A stretch of 60,000 nt of DNA from Cryptomeria japonica (taxonomy: Eukaryota; Streptophyta; Pinopsida; Cupressales; Cupressaceae). The notes beneath the pieces are model-generated. The model saw only the letters and a list, made by a program, of their open reading frames with translations, was not told the DNA's origin and made no database searches. Positions 24,456 through 35,599 of this stretch are shown here, one piece after another; position 1 is the stretch's first letter; the number at the start of each line of letters is the position of its first letter. Made by a program: the position numbers and the translations under genes. Where the stretch lies: assembly GCF_030272615.1 (NCBI RefSeq), contig NC_081411.1:184507572-184567571 (forward strand), in the 5' to 3' direction.

Positions 24456-25982
24456 AATTATAGAGGCACCAAAATGTTTTTTGGCTAAGCCATGTTGGTG
24501 TTTCCACCTGATTATCTAGAAATCACTATGAATTATCCAATTTCAATCAACAAATCTCTAGGTCAATGGCCAACGAATGAAATTTAGTCATAAGACTAAT
24601 ATCTCCTAAACTTCTAGCTCTGCTAGACAAAGGGAGGGCACCCTATACAATATTTTAAGTTCTTGTGCAAATCTTATCAAATATTGTAATTAAGTAGATA
24701 ATTCTTAATGGATTTCAACCATGGCAGCATACTTCAACCCTAAACTGTCTCTATTCATGGTTATTTATCTGAATTTGTACAATTGAGTACAAATTCTAAG
24801 CTAATTTATGCCTAAGAACAAAAAATTAAAAGGATTGATCATTTTGAGTTTTTTTATAACCTAATATGAACATTCAAACAAATCGATGTCTGAATCCTAC
24901 AAAAATGATGTCAAGTTACAAATCATAAACATATTCATGCAATAGAATCAACTCAAATAATTTAGACTTTAGCATTCATGAATTACATAAATGTTCTCAC
25001 ATTTGTTATCACAAAATTTTACTTATGGATCACTATCATCCTCTCAAAATCACAATGATGTGCACATAGAATTTAATCATTTCACTAAAATGAAACAAAC
25101 ATAAACATCAAATAGTTACATGGAAATTATAATGATAAACCAAAATATGCTTGATATATTATATCTTTATGAAAATTGAGAGTACAATTGGGAGACCAAT
25201 CTATAATATTCTCATTTCTCTTCAAAATGATTGAATCTATTACATGGATATACAAACTCTCTACAACTATCTCCTATGACTCTAGCTAGACACTTTCTCT
25301 ATCTACTCCCCTTAACCAAATATTTAGATACCATAAAAATTCTCTTTAATTCTCCTTTATAGGAATAGGAGATCAAAACAAGCTTTGGATCATTGTACAC
25401 ATATCACAATTTGATTTGACAATCTTCAAAGTTTTAAAATGTGCCAAAAGCACCTTTGCTTGCATATAAGAAAACAACCATTTACTTGTTGGAGGTAAAA
25501 TTGCTTTGATGCAGTAGTGCAGACTTTGGTGCTAACTCATAATTTAAACTTTCTTTTGCTAAGGTGGATTAATCACAATAAAAATACAAGATGGCATGTA
25601 ATAAGAAGAAAATGGAAGACCAAGGGACTAAAATATAATGACAAATCATTGATGTGTAGATTGTGTAAATCCAGTTGCTTGTAATAAAGATAGGGAACTT
25701 GTGATCTTAGTGATCTGGCAAGGTCCCATCCCCAATAACCAACATATAACCCAACTCTACATCTTCCTCTATTATCTACTCAATTGAATGTGAAGTTCCT
25801 TCTAACAAAAATCAACAACATGGAATTAACAAAGAGAAATTGAAAACTTAAAAACTGATAAGAGTGCTCATTTTAGTATACTCTTATCTCATTGAAATTC
25901 AATAGACATCCATGACCTCAGGGTTTGACAAGGTTTGATAATCTATAAGGTATAATTTCAAATGCATTCTTTATCCCTCTTG

Positions 25983-26770
25983 TTAAAAAATATATTTGAA
26001 TAAATAAATTAATTGGGATAAGTGTTCAAAAAATTCATAATTGGCAAATGTTGTATTTATTTTGTTGATATGCTTCATCACATACTCAAGTGCAAATAAC
26101 TTGTCCAATTGGAAGCTCAAATTGTCTACCATCCTCTCCTTGTCACTATTTATAATGATATCAATTTTTGGGAGTAGTTGTATGATCTCCATCTTCAACT
26201 CCTCTTGAACTTTTTCTATTCCGTCATCTTTCAAGAAAGATGGAAGAGGGGAATCTATCATCCAATCATATCTTTTAATTTCTATCACAATTTTTTAATA
26301 ATACTTCTCATGTGGACTTAGAAATCTCTTAATATTTTTAATGGCACCGCTAGTAACAATTTTTATTCTTCTCAGTGCCTCCTCATGACAATTAAAATTA
26401 TTTTCCTTAAGAATGCACAAAATATACAAATACTTATCATGCAATTATTTAAGGACTAGTTAGTTCCACTCCTTTGTGAACTTGAGGAAGTATTTAAAAA
26501 TAATGAGCTCCGTGTCCCTGATATGGGTTTAATTTCATTTGTATTTGTTTGTTCCTATCTTCGAGAGTGTATGTGTCAACTCCTCAAAACTAGTATGACA
26601 GGTTTCATCTAAAGGTGAGTGTATGCATTTTCAAACATCTTCTCTATTTATTACCTCAATTGGTACTCTCAAGAATTCTCCTTCCAAGTTAGTTTGTATT
26701 GACTTATAGCGGTTTTTTTTTTGTATTTTGGGCATTTCTTAGCTATGGTAGAGATCAAAATAGGGACAAG
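25983..26770 (-). pseudogene. Remnant of unknown protein gene (Y2 copy)
   Basis: Second copy of the coding remnant at 7032-7900. The 101-codon stretch 26288-25983 is open here and reads KRYDWMIDSPLPSFLKDDG, KMEIIQLLPKID and LSFQLDKLFALEY. Upstream pieces (IQTNLEGEFLRVP, THIRDTE) are present with stops and a deletion of the segment around 26420. Reading the two copies together shows which breaks are private to each. Function unknown. Confidence 0.5.
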
Positions 26771-28421
26771 CATGGTGGGAAGTTACAACATAAGTGAGGG
26801 TATAGGTGCTTAGGGTTCAAAGATAAGAGGACTTTGAGTTTTATGCATAAGTATGTTTTTAGCTTTAGGTCACAATGGAAGCTAAAAGAGACAAGTGAGT
26901 CAGTGAAAAGTATGAGGGTATTTTATATGTTTTCTTTTGGGAATTTCATTAAATATTGTAGCCATTTTAAGTCATTTGCCACATTTTTTGTCTATTATTT
27001 CCTATGGCTAGCTTTTTCTGGTTTGTAACATCTAGTTTTCCTATGCATTTATGATACCCTTGTTCATATTTTATATCAGCTCACCATTATCATTGTTTTC
27101 CCCAATTCCATGTTTGACTCTCCTTGGATTTTGTTTCATTGTTAGGGTTATTAGTGCTAGGCTACTAGTTACCATTTGGGGTATGTTCTAGTTAGTATGA
27201 TCCCTATAAATTATGTTTTGCCTTTATGTGTGTACTTGGATATATGTCTTTTATAGGTCAATTAAAATTCCCAAGGTTTGACCGTGTATTGTTGTTTAGT
27301 CAATGTGCAAGTTGGTTTCTTTCGTAGTTTGAATAATGGAAACTTATGGTTTTCTTTATGTGTAGTGCTAGGTTTTGTTTGTATTTAAATTTTGTTCGAA
27401 ATTTGTATAGCCTTTGGGATGTTAAGTTAGGCTCACTTTGCGTCCAAGCTTCTAAAAAGTTATCACTTTTTGTGTTGTAATTATCACTTTCTAGCTTTAT
27501 TTCTCCTTCACTATTTAGATTTTCTTCTTCTTACCCATTTAGAATCTTAGAAATAGAATAAAGATTCTGAAAATATTTCCCTACCTATTCTTATGCTATT
27601 TCTTCAATGTGTGTGTGTGTGTGAAATAGTAGAGAGAAAATTAAAACATGTGAGAGGAGATTATTTTTCTAAAAGAGTAACGAAATAAATAATTTTATTT
27701 ACTAAAATTAATTTTTTATGAATAGGATAAGTTTTTAATCAAATTTAAAGATGAGATAGATAGATTAAAAAAAATGAAATTAAAAATAATCAAAATAAAA
27801 TATTTAACAATTTTAATGGTCAATAGTAGTTGTCTAATGTTTTAGTCATTTGAATGATAATATAGAATCATAACTTCTTGTATTTTCAAGAAGAATTATG
27901 TAAAATCTAGATTGGATCACTTGCAAAATTTGATGTATTAATCACACACACCATGGAATTGATCCAAGAGTCATGGATGTAACAGTTCAAACATATTTGA
28001 CCTATAACATGCAAGTTTGAAATGACTAGCTATAGAATTTTCTTCTTTGATTTTCCTTTGTCACTAATGTTTGAGGATGTGCAAGAACTAGCATTGTTTA
28101 AAAATATTGTGGGGAAATTATTGAATTGCAGGAGTCATGTACTACTAGATTGGCCACTTGACTAGACTTCCTTTAAGGTTGTGTAAATGATTAAAGATAA
28201 CACTCTTTAGTTAAGTAGATGTGAAAAGATTATTTAATGTGAAATTAGATTTCTTTTAATGCTTGTAAGAGAAGCATTCCTCAAATTATTCTCTTCCCAA
28301 TGCATATAATTTTTTAATATTAGTTGTTTGTGATTTAATGCACTTTGAATGCCTTCAAATACCAAAACATAGTGACTAATCACACATAACAAGTATCTAG
28401 TGCAACCACAAAGAGTATGAA

Positions 28422-29282
28422 ATAAATAGTCAACAAATTGTAAATTTTGAATTTTGAATATGAAGGGTCAATTCCACATGCTCCAAATTTACTTTCACAC
28501 ACAATAGGATTGACCTAAAACATGAACGTATTAATACATTATGTTCCTTTTAATGATCACAAATAGTTTTAGAATGATCAATCACAACACATGATTTCCG
28601 AATACTAATTAGTTGTGAGCTATAATATATTGAATGAATTTCAATATCAAGATATAGCAACTAATCACATGTAATGTGTGTCAAATACGATTATAAAAAA
28701 AAGGGGATACCACTTACGTCAATAAATAAATAAATAATATTTTAAATGTTAAATTTAAAAACAAATTTCACATAACATACAATTACTACTATAGAATGCA
28801 AAAAATATATAAACATAAAAAATACTAATATCAAAGTCATAAATAAATATTATAAAAATAAAATAAAATTTATTGAAAAATATACTATCTCTCTCTATAT
28901 GTTTATAATCTATATAAATATATTAAACGATTGCACCAAAATGAATCCAAAACTATATCTAAGTTCATATTACAAGTGACATTATAAGATTTAAACAAAT
29001 TTAAAATTGTAAATTCAATGCCTCATTTGCACCTACTCCACGTCAAATCTTATATATGATTCCACCTAAAGAAAGCTATGAGTCCAGCTATACAAAGTCG
29101 CCTAAGTCCTCATGTGTCTCGTTTAAAAGGAAAAAGAAATCTACGATAAGGCAACGAGGCTCACGTTACCACTCTTTCCGATTTGGAGTCTTTTTTCTTC
29201 CACGTCTTTTTGACTATTTTCCCCATTTCTTCGAACCGAGGCTACGTATAATAAAGCGATTAATAAATTTTTGAGGCCCCAG
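28422..29282. other. Spacer between module Y2 and the ankyrin relic
   Basis: AT-rich to about 29040, then less so. Nothing codes convincingly; an 85-base TA/ATA-rich stretch lies at 28840-28930. A pyrimidine-rich run ending CCCCAG at 29277-29282 is a plausible 3' splice site for the following exon. Confidence 0.4.
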
Positions 29283-30081
29283 CTTTGGTACTATGTAAAT
29301 GGCAAGGAAGAAACTCCTCTTTGTATGGCAGCGAAATTGGGGCATCTAAGGGTAGCACGTTCATTCCAGATAAAACAATGTTCGCACTTGGAATGAACGT
29401 GCTACACTTAGTTGCCCAAGTTAGCCAAGTGCAAATCGTTGATTACTTGAGTAGAACAGTATGCTTACTAGATCTGGTCAACAAGGGACTTGACAAACCT
29501 CCAGGGGAAGCACAGACCCGGCTGGAGAAAATCCTCTGCAAATTGCAACCAGGAAAAACAACTTCAATGTAAGTTTCTTTCTACACTAATCTTCCATTGT
29601 CACTGAAATTGTTTCCTTTAACCGGATCTCGTGAACTATTAAAATGGGTAACGACAAAGTGAAATTAATGAAAGTATTTCCTCTGGAGATTTGATCTGAA
29701 ACACATCTGTCGCTTTTCGTGGTGCTGATGTGGCAGATGAGTACACCAATCACCACAGGAGATAAAGTAATGTTCCTCTGTGTCACCAACCTATTGGTTT
29801 GCACCACCTTTGTCTTTACGGTCTACGGCTTCAGCTTGGAGTGTACGCCATGCTTTTCAACTAAGCTCCCAAACTGGGTTGGCTTGTTCTTGGGTCCTGC
29901 ATGTTCATCTGCTCCTGTGCTAATTTGGCTTTTTTCTACATGGTTGCAAAGTTTTCGGTGAAGAAGGCTAGGTTTAACCACCTCAATGGTCTGTTTCCTT
30001 ATCTTACTGAACGGGTGGGGGAGTACGTGTGGACGAAACTAGAAAGATGGAGGACTGGTGCAAAACCATATGGAAGATAGC
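29283..30081 (+). pseudogene. Broken ankyrin-repeat / membrane protein gene, 3' part
   Basis: After a possible acceptor at 29281-29282, one frame reads NGKEETPLCMAAKLGHLRVA, a clear ankyrin repeat. A 35-base inverted insert follows and the frame changes, then NVLHLVAQVSQVQIVDYL, a second repeat, and EKILCKLQPGKTT. GTAAGT at 29569 is a good donor. Downstream, around 29737-30081, two or three hydrophobic stretches occur in different frames (LLVCTTFVFTVYGF; CSCANLAFFYMVAKF), then a basic tail ending at TAG (30079-30081). Ankyrin repeats followed by membrane helices suit the plant ACD6/ITN1 style, but the usual PGG signature is not seen. The strand is opposite to the exon at 2461. Broken frames make it a pseudogene. 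Confidence 0.5.
29352..29405. other. Perfect 17-bp hairpin inside the ankyrin relic
   Basis: GTAGCACGTTCATTCCA (29352-29368) and its exact reverse complement (29389-29405) enclose a 20-base loop. The right arm is the sense copy of the ankyrin NVL codons, so the left arm looks like a templated inverted copy inserted just upstream. It shifts the frame. Confidence 0.9.
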
Positions 30082-30830
30082 AATCAGCCTAAAAGTGAGT
30101 CTGGTCGAAATGGTAATAACGTTTAGATGAAGCGTCAAAATCGTGTTATTGTCGAGAAACAGGAGAGAGGGGTTTAAATGAGAATTTTTGTCTATGCAGC
30201 ATGTAGGATGTATTTTTTATTATATTTATTTTTTAATTAAAAAATGCTTAAATAAGATTGTGGGGATGGGATGCATATACTGGAGTATGCACATGTATGT
30301 GACTATGCAAATAAAACATGTTTTTAATTAGATTTTAAATTATTTTATATTTGTAAAAGAAAAATAAACTTTTCTCTATGATTAATTTAGGTAAATTAAT
30401 CATATATTATTTAATATTAATTAAATCATCGAAGGCGTCTTATATGAGACAGGCGATCTGTTAGAGTAGATCAATGACTAGCATGACACCTCTACTGATG
30501 CAAGATGATTGTGATAACTTCAATCGTCCATCGCTTTCAATGTTTCTTTCTAACACAATCACATGGAAGGACAAACAAAACAAGCAAAGACAAAAGACAC
30601 ATAATACAAGGGGTTAGTACTAAAAAAAAAGGGCTCCAAGTCAAATAGTTCAAAAGAGCCTGATAATCAAATGTCTCAACCACTAATATCAATCTTGGAG
30701 CGCTATCATAAGAACACAAATGGTCACATAAAAAGAGCAAGAGCATGCATCAAATGATGAACAATGATTCATAAATAGAAAAGCTATGAGCTCATGGGGA
30801 GGAGAAAAGAGAGAATATGGATGCCACAAG
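30082..30830. other. Spacer
   Basis: AT-rich sequence with no supported gene. The short minus-strand frames at 30537-30904 are cysteine- and serine-rich without recognisable motifs and overlap the repeat cluster that follows. Confidence 0.4.
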
Positions 30831-31280
30831 CTAGCAAGTTGTGTTATGCTAGGTGATCCATGAGAAGAATAGAAAGAGAGGTCGTGGAATTGACATTCTA
30901 GCAAGTAGTGTTATGCTAGGTGACCCATGAGAACAAGAACACTCATGGGACAAAAGCTATATTATGTTGTGTGATTTATATAAAGAGAGAGTCAAAATAT
31001 TCTAGCACATTTTCTTATGCTAGTTCCATTGTATGAAAAAGGAAGAGCTGAATGGTCTAGCAAGTTGTGTTATGCTAGTCAACTCACCCTACTATATTTG
31101 TGGTTGTTTGGTTTCAGGAGTAACCATCTTTTATAAGACTTGTTGGTATTGTTTGTAGCATGCAATAACTTGTATAAGACATATAAAAGGTTGCATTTGG
31201 TTTTGGGAACGAAGCATCTTGTATAAGACTTATTGGTCTAGTTTTGAGAATGAACACCCCATATAAGGCATTAAAATTTA
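30831..31280. repeat. Cluster of short palindromic repeats and a diverged direct repeat
   Basis: Four 22-base units (30831-30852, 30898-30919, 31002-31023, 31057-31078) each begin CTAGCA and end TGCTAG, with a partly variable 10-base centre (AGTTGTGTTA in two). The arms are always complementary. From 31124 a second family, TTGTATAAGACTT-like, recurs about four times with 50-75 base spacing. This looks like a subterminal or LTR repeat zone of the adjacent minus-strand gypsy relic. Confidence 0.75.
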
Positions 31281-31308
31281 AAAAATAGTACAAAAATAGT
31301 GTTATGTA

Positions 31309-31320
31309 TGCCCCCCTTAA
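31309..31320 (-). promoter_or_regulatory. Possible polypurine tract of the gypsy relic
   Basis: The minus strand reads TCTTAAGGGGGGC here. Such a tract normally precedes a 3' LTR and would place that LTR at lower coordinates, over the repeat cluster. No matching 5' LTR was found, so this is tentative. Confidence 0.35.
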
Positions 31321-32035
31321 GATGTCAGCATAAAGGTGCGTTGATGTCTTAATGAAGCTAGAAACAAGGATACACACCTTCAACACCAAGGAGATATCCT
31401 TTAGTCTACAACATACATAAATCCAACCTAAAGAGATAGGACTCTTAGAAGCAAGGAAAATATATTTGTAAGAGAAATATCTTGTAACAAGTGTAAAGGG
31501 AATCCTTGGAGGAGAAGGAGGAAGAATTCTTGCTCAAAGACATCTACTGCCAAGAGGAGATTTTGAACAGAAATGACATCATTGACCAAAAGGAAGGAGA
31601 ACAAGAATTCATACCTTCCTCCTACTACAAGGAAAAAGCGATTCTTAATGAAGGATAACACACTTTTGACCCAAAGTGAGGGGTTTATTTATAATATAGA
31701 TAAATAAACAAGAGAAGAAGAGGTTGTGCACAAGAATACACATCTCTTGCGTAAGAAAGAATCTTTGAGAAAACAAACAACTTCACACAAGGAATAACAT
31801 TGTATCGCAAGCGAACACCACTCAACAAAGGAAAAGTGGATCCTTAAAAAGGAAGAATGAGTGAAAGGATATTCTTTCCCCATAAAGCATGAAAACAAGA
31901 ATAATAATGCTATTATGTTGTTATCTAAGTATGATTATACTTAAAATTGTATCACCATGATTGACAAAGAGCCCCCAATAAATAAGCTAGCAATGTGACT
32001 TAATGAAGAGCAATATAATAGGAACATAAATGTTA
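31321..32035. other. Non-coding part of the gypsy relic
   Basis: On the minus strand this lies between the last gag-like piece and the possible purine tract. The frames at 31428-31898 are short and rich in Phe/Leu with no motif. No reverse transcriptase or integrase is seen where one would expect it. Confidence 0.35.
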
Positions 32036-32039
32036 TTTG

Positions 32040-34250
32040 AAAGGAATAAGATAGGAGTCCAACTCATTACCATTCTACAATAAGTTGTTAAATTTTATCC
32101 TCTAAATCATGACATTCGTTAGTGGAATGATAATGAATTCAATGATACTTGTAAAAATAAGAATTGTGTTGGTTTTTATTATGATTCTTTATTTGATTGT
32201 TTAAAGAGAGAGTAATCAAGTTGGCTTTAAGAAGCTCATACAAGATACTCTCTTGTTGCGATGAGTTGTTGTAACAAGACATAGATGTATTCAATAATGG
32301 GGGAGGGGATGTCAAAAAGGGAGGACTTTGGAAACCTAGACCCTCTTTGAAAAAGTGCGATGTAGATTTCTCATGACTATCAAAAAATTGTTGTACATAT
32401 CCTAAACCATGTCCACTGTATCCATGTATCGAATGTATTAAAATTTATAGAGGAGAGGGCTCATTCTTAGTGTCAAAGTATAAAGATCCCCCATCATCAT
32501 CAAGACATGTGTTGGAAGGAGAAGTGAGAATTAATTTAGGTAAAGCTTGGACAAATGATACATGGCTCCTTCAAGGCTTCATTCTTAGATTGAGATATCT
32601 TACAACCATTGAAGGAGGGTTTAAAGTCTAATGTTCACAATTCCTTGGCGAGGAAGCAACATTGATAGGAGATTGTATTGTTGAAGGAATCATAGTATTG
32701 AATGGGGAAATACATCCCACTATGCATCATGAATGAAATTAATTAGCCTTGATTATGTGAAGTTCATTATTATATATGAATTTGATTGTGCAATGAATAG
32801 TAGAAGGGACTGTTTTCATAGAATGAACCCATGGTCTACCTAGAAGAAGGTTATAATTAAGATGGTTGGGCATGACATAAAAAAGGAGTAGGTAAAGTCA
32901 TGAATCCTACTTTGATATAGGTAACATGACTATACTAGGTGACTCTCTAGGAACATTATCAAAGCCATGAACACAAAGAGGATTAGGTTGAATAGAAGAA
33001 TAATCCTAATTTATCTTATTCAATAAGTCAAAACGACAAATGTTAAGTGTCAACCATTATCAATTAAGGTACCTCTTATTTTTTTCTCATAAATGCAAGG
33101 AGTAATCATAAGGGGATCATCTCTATTTTTAACCTATATAGAAGGCAATTCATCTTACGAGGATTTAATATAATTTGGTTTAGAAGAAGGATGAGGAATC
33201 ACCATTTGTAAGCCTTCTTGGATAAACTTATGGTATGTTGGTGAAGTTTGAATCAAGTCACAAAGGGAAATATTATCTAAGATATCATGGAATTTCTCAG
33301 CAAGATTAAGTTCTTTATTAACATTCTTCTTAGGATGTGGAGGTGAAGGAAGGGAAGTGAGAAGAACATTGGAATCTTTCTTTGTTTTAAATTTAGGCAC
33401 TTCAATACCATATTTTTGTGATAGTTTCCTCTTCATAGAACCTCTTTCACATATGTATTTTTCAAGTTTTAGGATATTGGGAGGTTTCTTGACCTAGGCT
33501 TCTTTTAACTATAAACATGAATGGTATTTTCTTGATTAGGTTGTTTGTTCTCTAAGGATAAATCTTTAGAAGGGAGAGATTCAAGGAAATTGCTAATGGT
33601 TTCATCCTTTTGCTCCAAGTTATCTTTATGGGTAAGACAAGCTTTATGAGAAGGTCAAACATAACTCATTAATGGTTCAGCTCTAATGGAAAATTTGTTA
33701 AAATGAAAAGAGGGTATGGTATCACTAGGAAGGGTAGTGAAAATATCATCCACTTGCACCAAATTATCCTCATGGGGGAAGTACATTTTAGGAGATAATG
33801 AACATAATTCTTCAAAGCTTTATCCTTAGAAGGGAGAGTTTTGAAAGAAAAATTTATAACCTCTTCTTCCACCAATGTGCCCTCATTGGTAGGACAAAAT
33901 TTGGGAGTGGATAAATCAATGTCCATCAACACTTTTTCCCTAGGAGAGCTACCATGAATGGAATGTAAGGTAACATTAAGGAAGGTGTTTATGATATCAT
34001 CCTCTTCCTCTAAGATACTCTCATGGGAGAGACACATTTTAGGAGAAATACCAACATCATTAATCAAAATTTCATCTTTAGGAAACTTTTGAAAAAAGTG
34101 TTAATGGTTTCTTTTTGCACTAAAATTTCCTTATGAGTAGGAATATCTTTAGGAGAAATATAAAGTGAAACACAAGAGGATAATCCATTGCCACATCTAT
34201 GAAATAAATGCATCATGGAACTAACTAAATGAAAACAAAATGACAACAAT
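32040..34250 (-). pseudogene. Ty3/gypsy-type relic with protease and tandem protein repeats
   Basis: In minus-strand order there is first (34200-33545) a set of about five diverged repeats of 35-40 residues, pattern SPKxCLxHExxLxEEDxI followed by FLxxLPSKDKxLxN. Next comes AEKFHDILDNISLCDLIQ (33436-33155), then a retropepsin with GTLIDNG (about 33050) and LLGRPWVHSMKTVPSTIHC (about 32840). A GHGLGY piece (about 32440) follows, as in plant gypsy elements after the protease, and finally FYKYH..HSTNECHDLEDKI (about 32140), which resembles the gag zinc-knuckle end. That last piece normally lies before the protease, so the order is rearranged or two elements are joined. Many stops and shifts; no polymerase found. 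Confidence 0.65.
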
Positions 34251-34480
34251 TTTCTTTTTCAAATGATAACATATACAAAAACATGATTGAAAGTGATAAT
34301 AATGTGTAATTTTTATAATTTTTTAATAATGCAAGTACATAAATAATTATTGAATGCATCTAAATCTGAACATAACATGTCATAACAATTAGATATGAAA
34401 ATATAATTATAAAATTATGCAACTCACAAGTTAATTTTAGAGTAATAAATTAGGGTTTTTACTAATTTTACCTCTAATTT
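34251..34480. other. AT-rich spacer
   Basis: Very AT-rich stretch between the gypsy relic and the GC-richer island. Nothing recognisable. Confidence 0.4.
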
Positions 34481-35590
34481 TATTAGCTCCTCTCCACCTC
34501 CATAGGACAAGGGCCCACCTCAATATGAGCTAAAGAGACAAAGACAACCATCTGAAAAAAGCCAAGCTCCATTCATCCACACCAAATCCAGTTGCAAAGT
34601 AGTGATACCACACCGATTTTCTAGACCATTAGTTCTAGAGAGGCTCCCAAAACCTTAAGAAGAAAAAGAGGCAAAATAAAGTCAAACTCTAGGAAAACAA
34701 GCTCTACCAAAGTCTCCACCTCCATAGGAGAAAAGTGACAGAGACCCAACAATCCGGAGATGAAATAAAATAGATAGGAGGCCTAAAAAAAAGAATAACA
34801 AAGATCCCTAAAGGACTCCATCCATCTTTAACTAGTCAACCACTCTTCCCCTCAATAGAAGAGCGATTCACCTCTATAGAATAGGCTGAGGGGAAAAGAA
34901 AGATGAAAGCTAGAGACCCCATAAAAACCCTCTTGAGAAAAATAGAAATAGTGAAGTTCACAGTCCACACTCCTACCAAAAAGAAGCAGGATTGACATCC
35001 CTCTAGAGGACCACCAAAAAAATGAGAAAAGAGGGCCAAGAAAACCCCCAACACAAACAACAAAGACTGCAGAATGTAGAGATCATGGGAATGAACTTCC
35101 TGCAACACCAAAGCCATATCCGTGAGAAGAGGATCACTGGCTAAAGAAAATCTCAAGGGGAGAGAAAATCCCACATTGACATCTCTACTCAGATCCCAAA
35201 TTCTCCCATCACTGCAACACATGATCATAACAAAACCATAGCTGGGATAGAAACATAGGCCCATAACCCCGCTTTGGCTCATGCAGATCAGGGTACATAG
35301 AGCAATGTTGAAACAAAAGAAACCTAAAACATGACTCCATCTCAACGCCCTCACAAAGTCTTGAGCCAAAACAAAGTTTCCCAAATAGAGAAAAAGGGCA
35401 AATGACCAAGAGTAGACACCCTCCTCGAACAAAGCCCTCGATGGAACTGAGAGAGTGCAAGCCACACCCTCCATATTCTCCAAACCACCATCATCATCCT
35501 CGTGCACCTCCTCTGCATGTTTATCTTCAGTAGAAAACCTTAACCCTTGGACCACGCCCGCCCTTGCTCCCGCTTATCTGTTTTGCCATT
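34480..35590 (-). other. Unclassified GC-richer island with a 239-codon ORF
   Basis: This 1.1-kb block differs in composition from both flanks. Its minus strand holds an open frame from 35555 to 34836: an acidic start (HAEEVHEDDDGGLENMEG) and then four or more hydrophobic stretches (FALFLYLGNFVLAQ, FCFNIALCTLICM, LFVLGVFLALFSHFF, SLAFIFLF). No family is recognised. The sequence TCCTATGGAGGTGGAGA occurs twice on the minus strand (about 34493-34508 and 34712-34728). The block ends toward low coordinates in a short A/T-rich run. A 5'-truncated non-LTR element or a novel repeat is as likely as a gene, so the ORF is not called as a CDS. Confidence 0.35.
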
Positions 35591-35599
35591 TATAAAATT

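Larger units (their letters stand above)
21994..28421. repeat. Module Y2, second copy of module Y
   Basis: Homologous along its whole length to 2813-9690. It begins abruptly inside the ankyrin exon, so the duplication breakpoint lies at about 21990, and ends at about 28421. Relative to Y1 it has a private hairpin element (24261-24455), single units where Y1 has tandem duplications, and a short TG run in place of the long CA run. No intact gene lies in it. Confidence 0.85.

Noticed and set aside
30831-31078. CRISPR array
   Set aside because: The genome is eukaryotic, spacing is unequal and the units are diverged palindromes.
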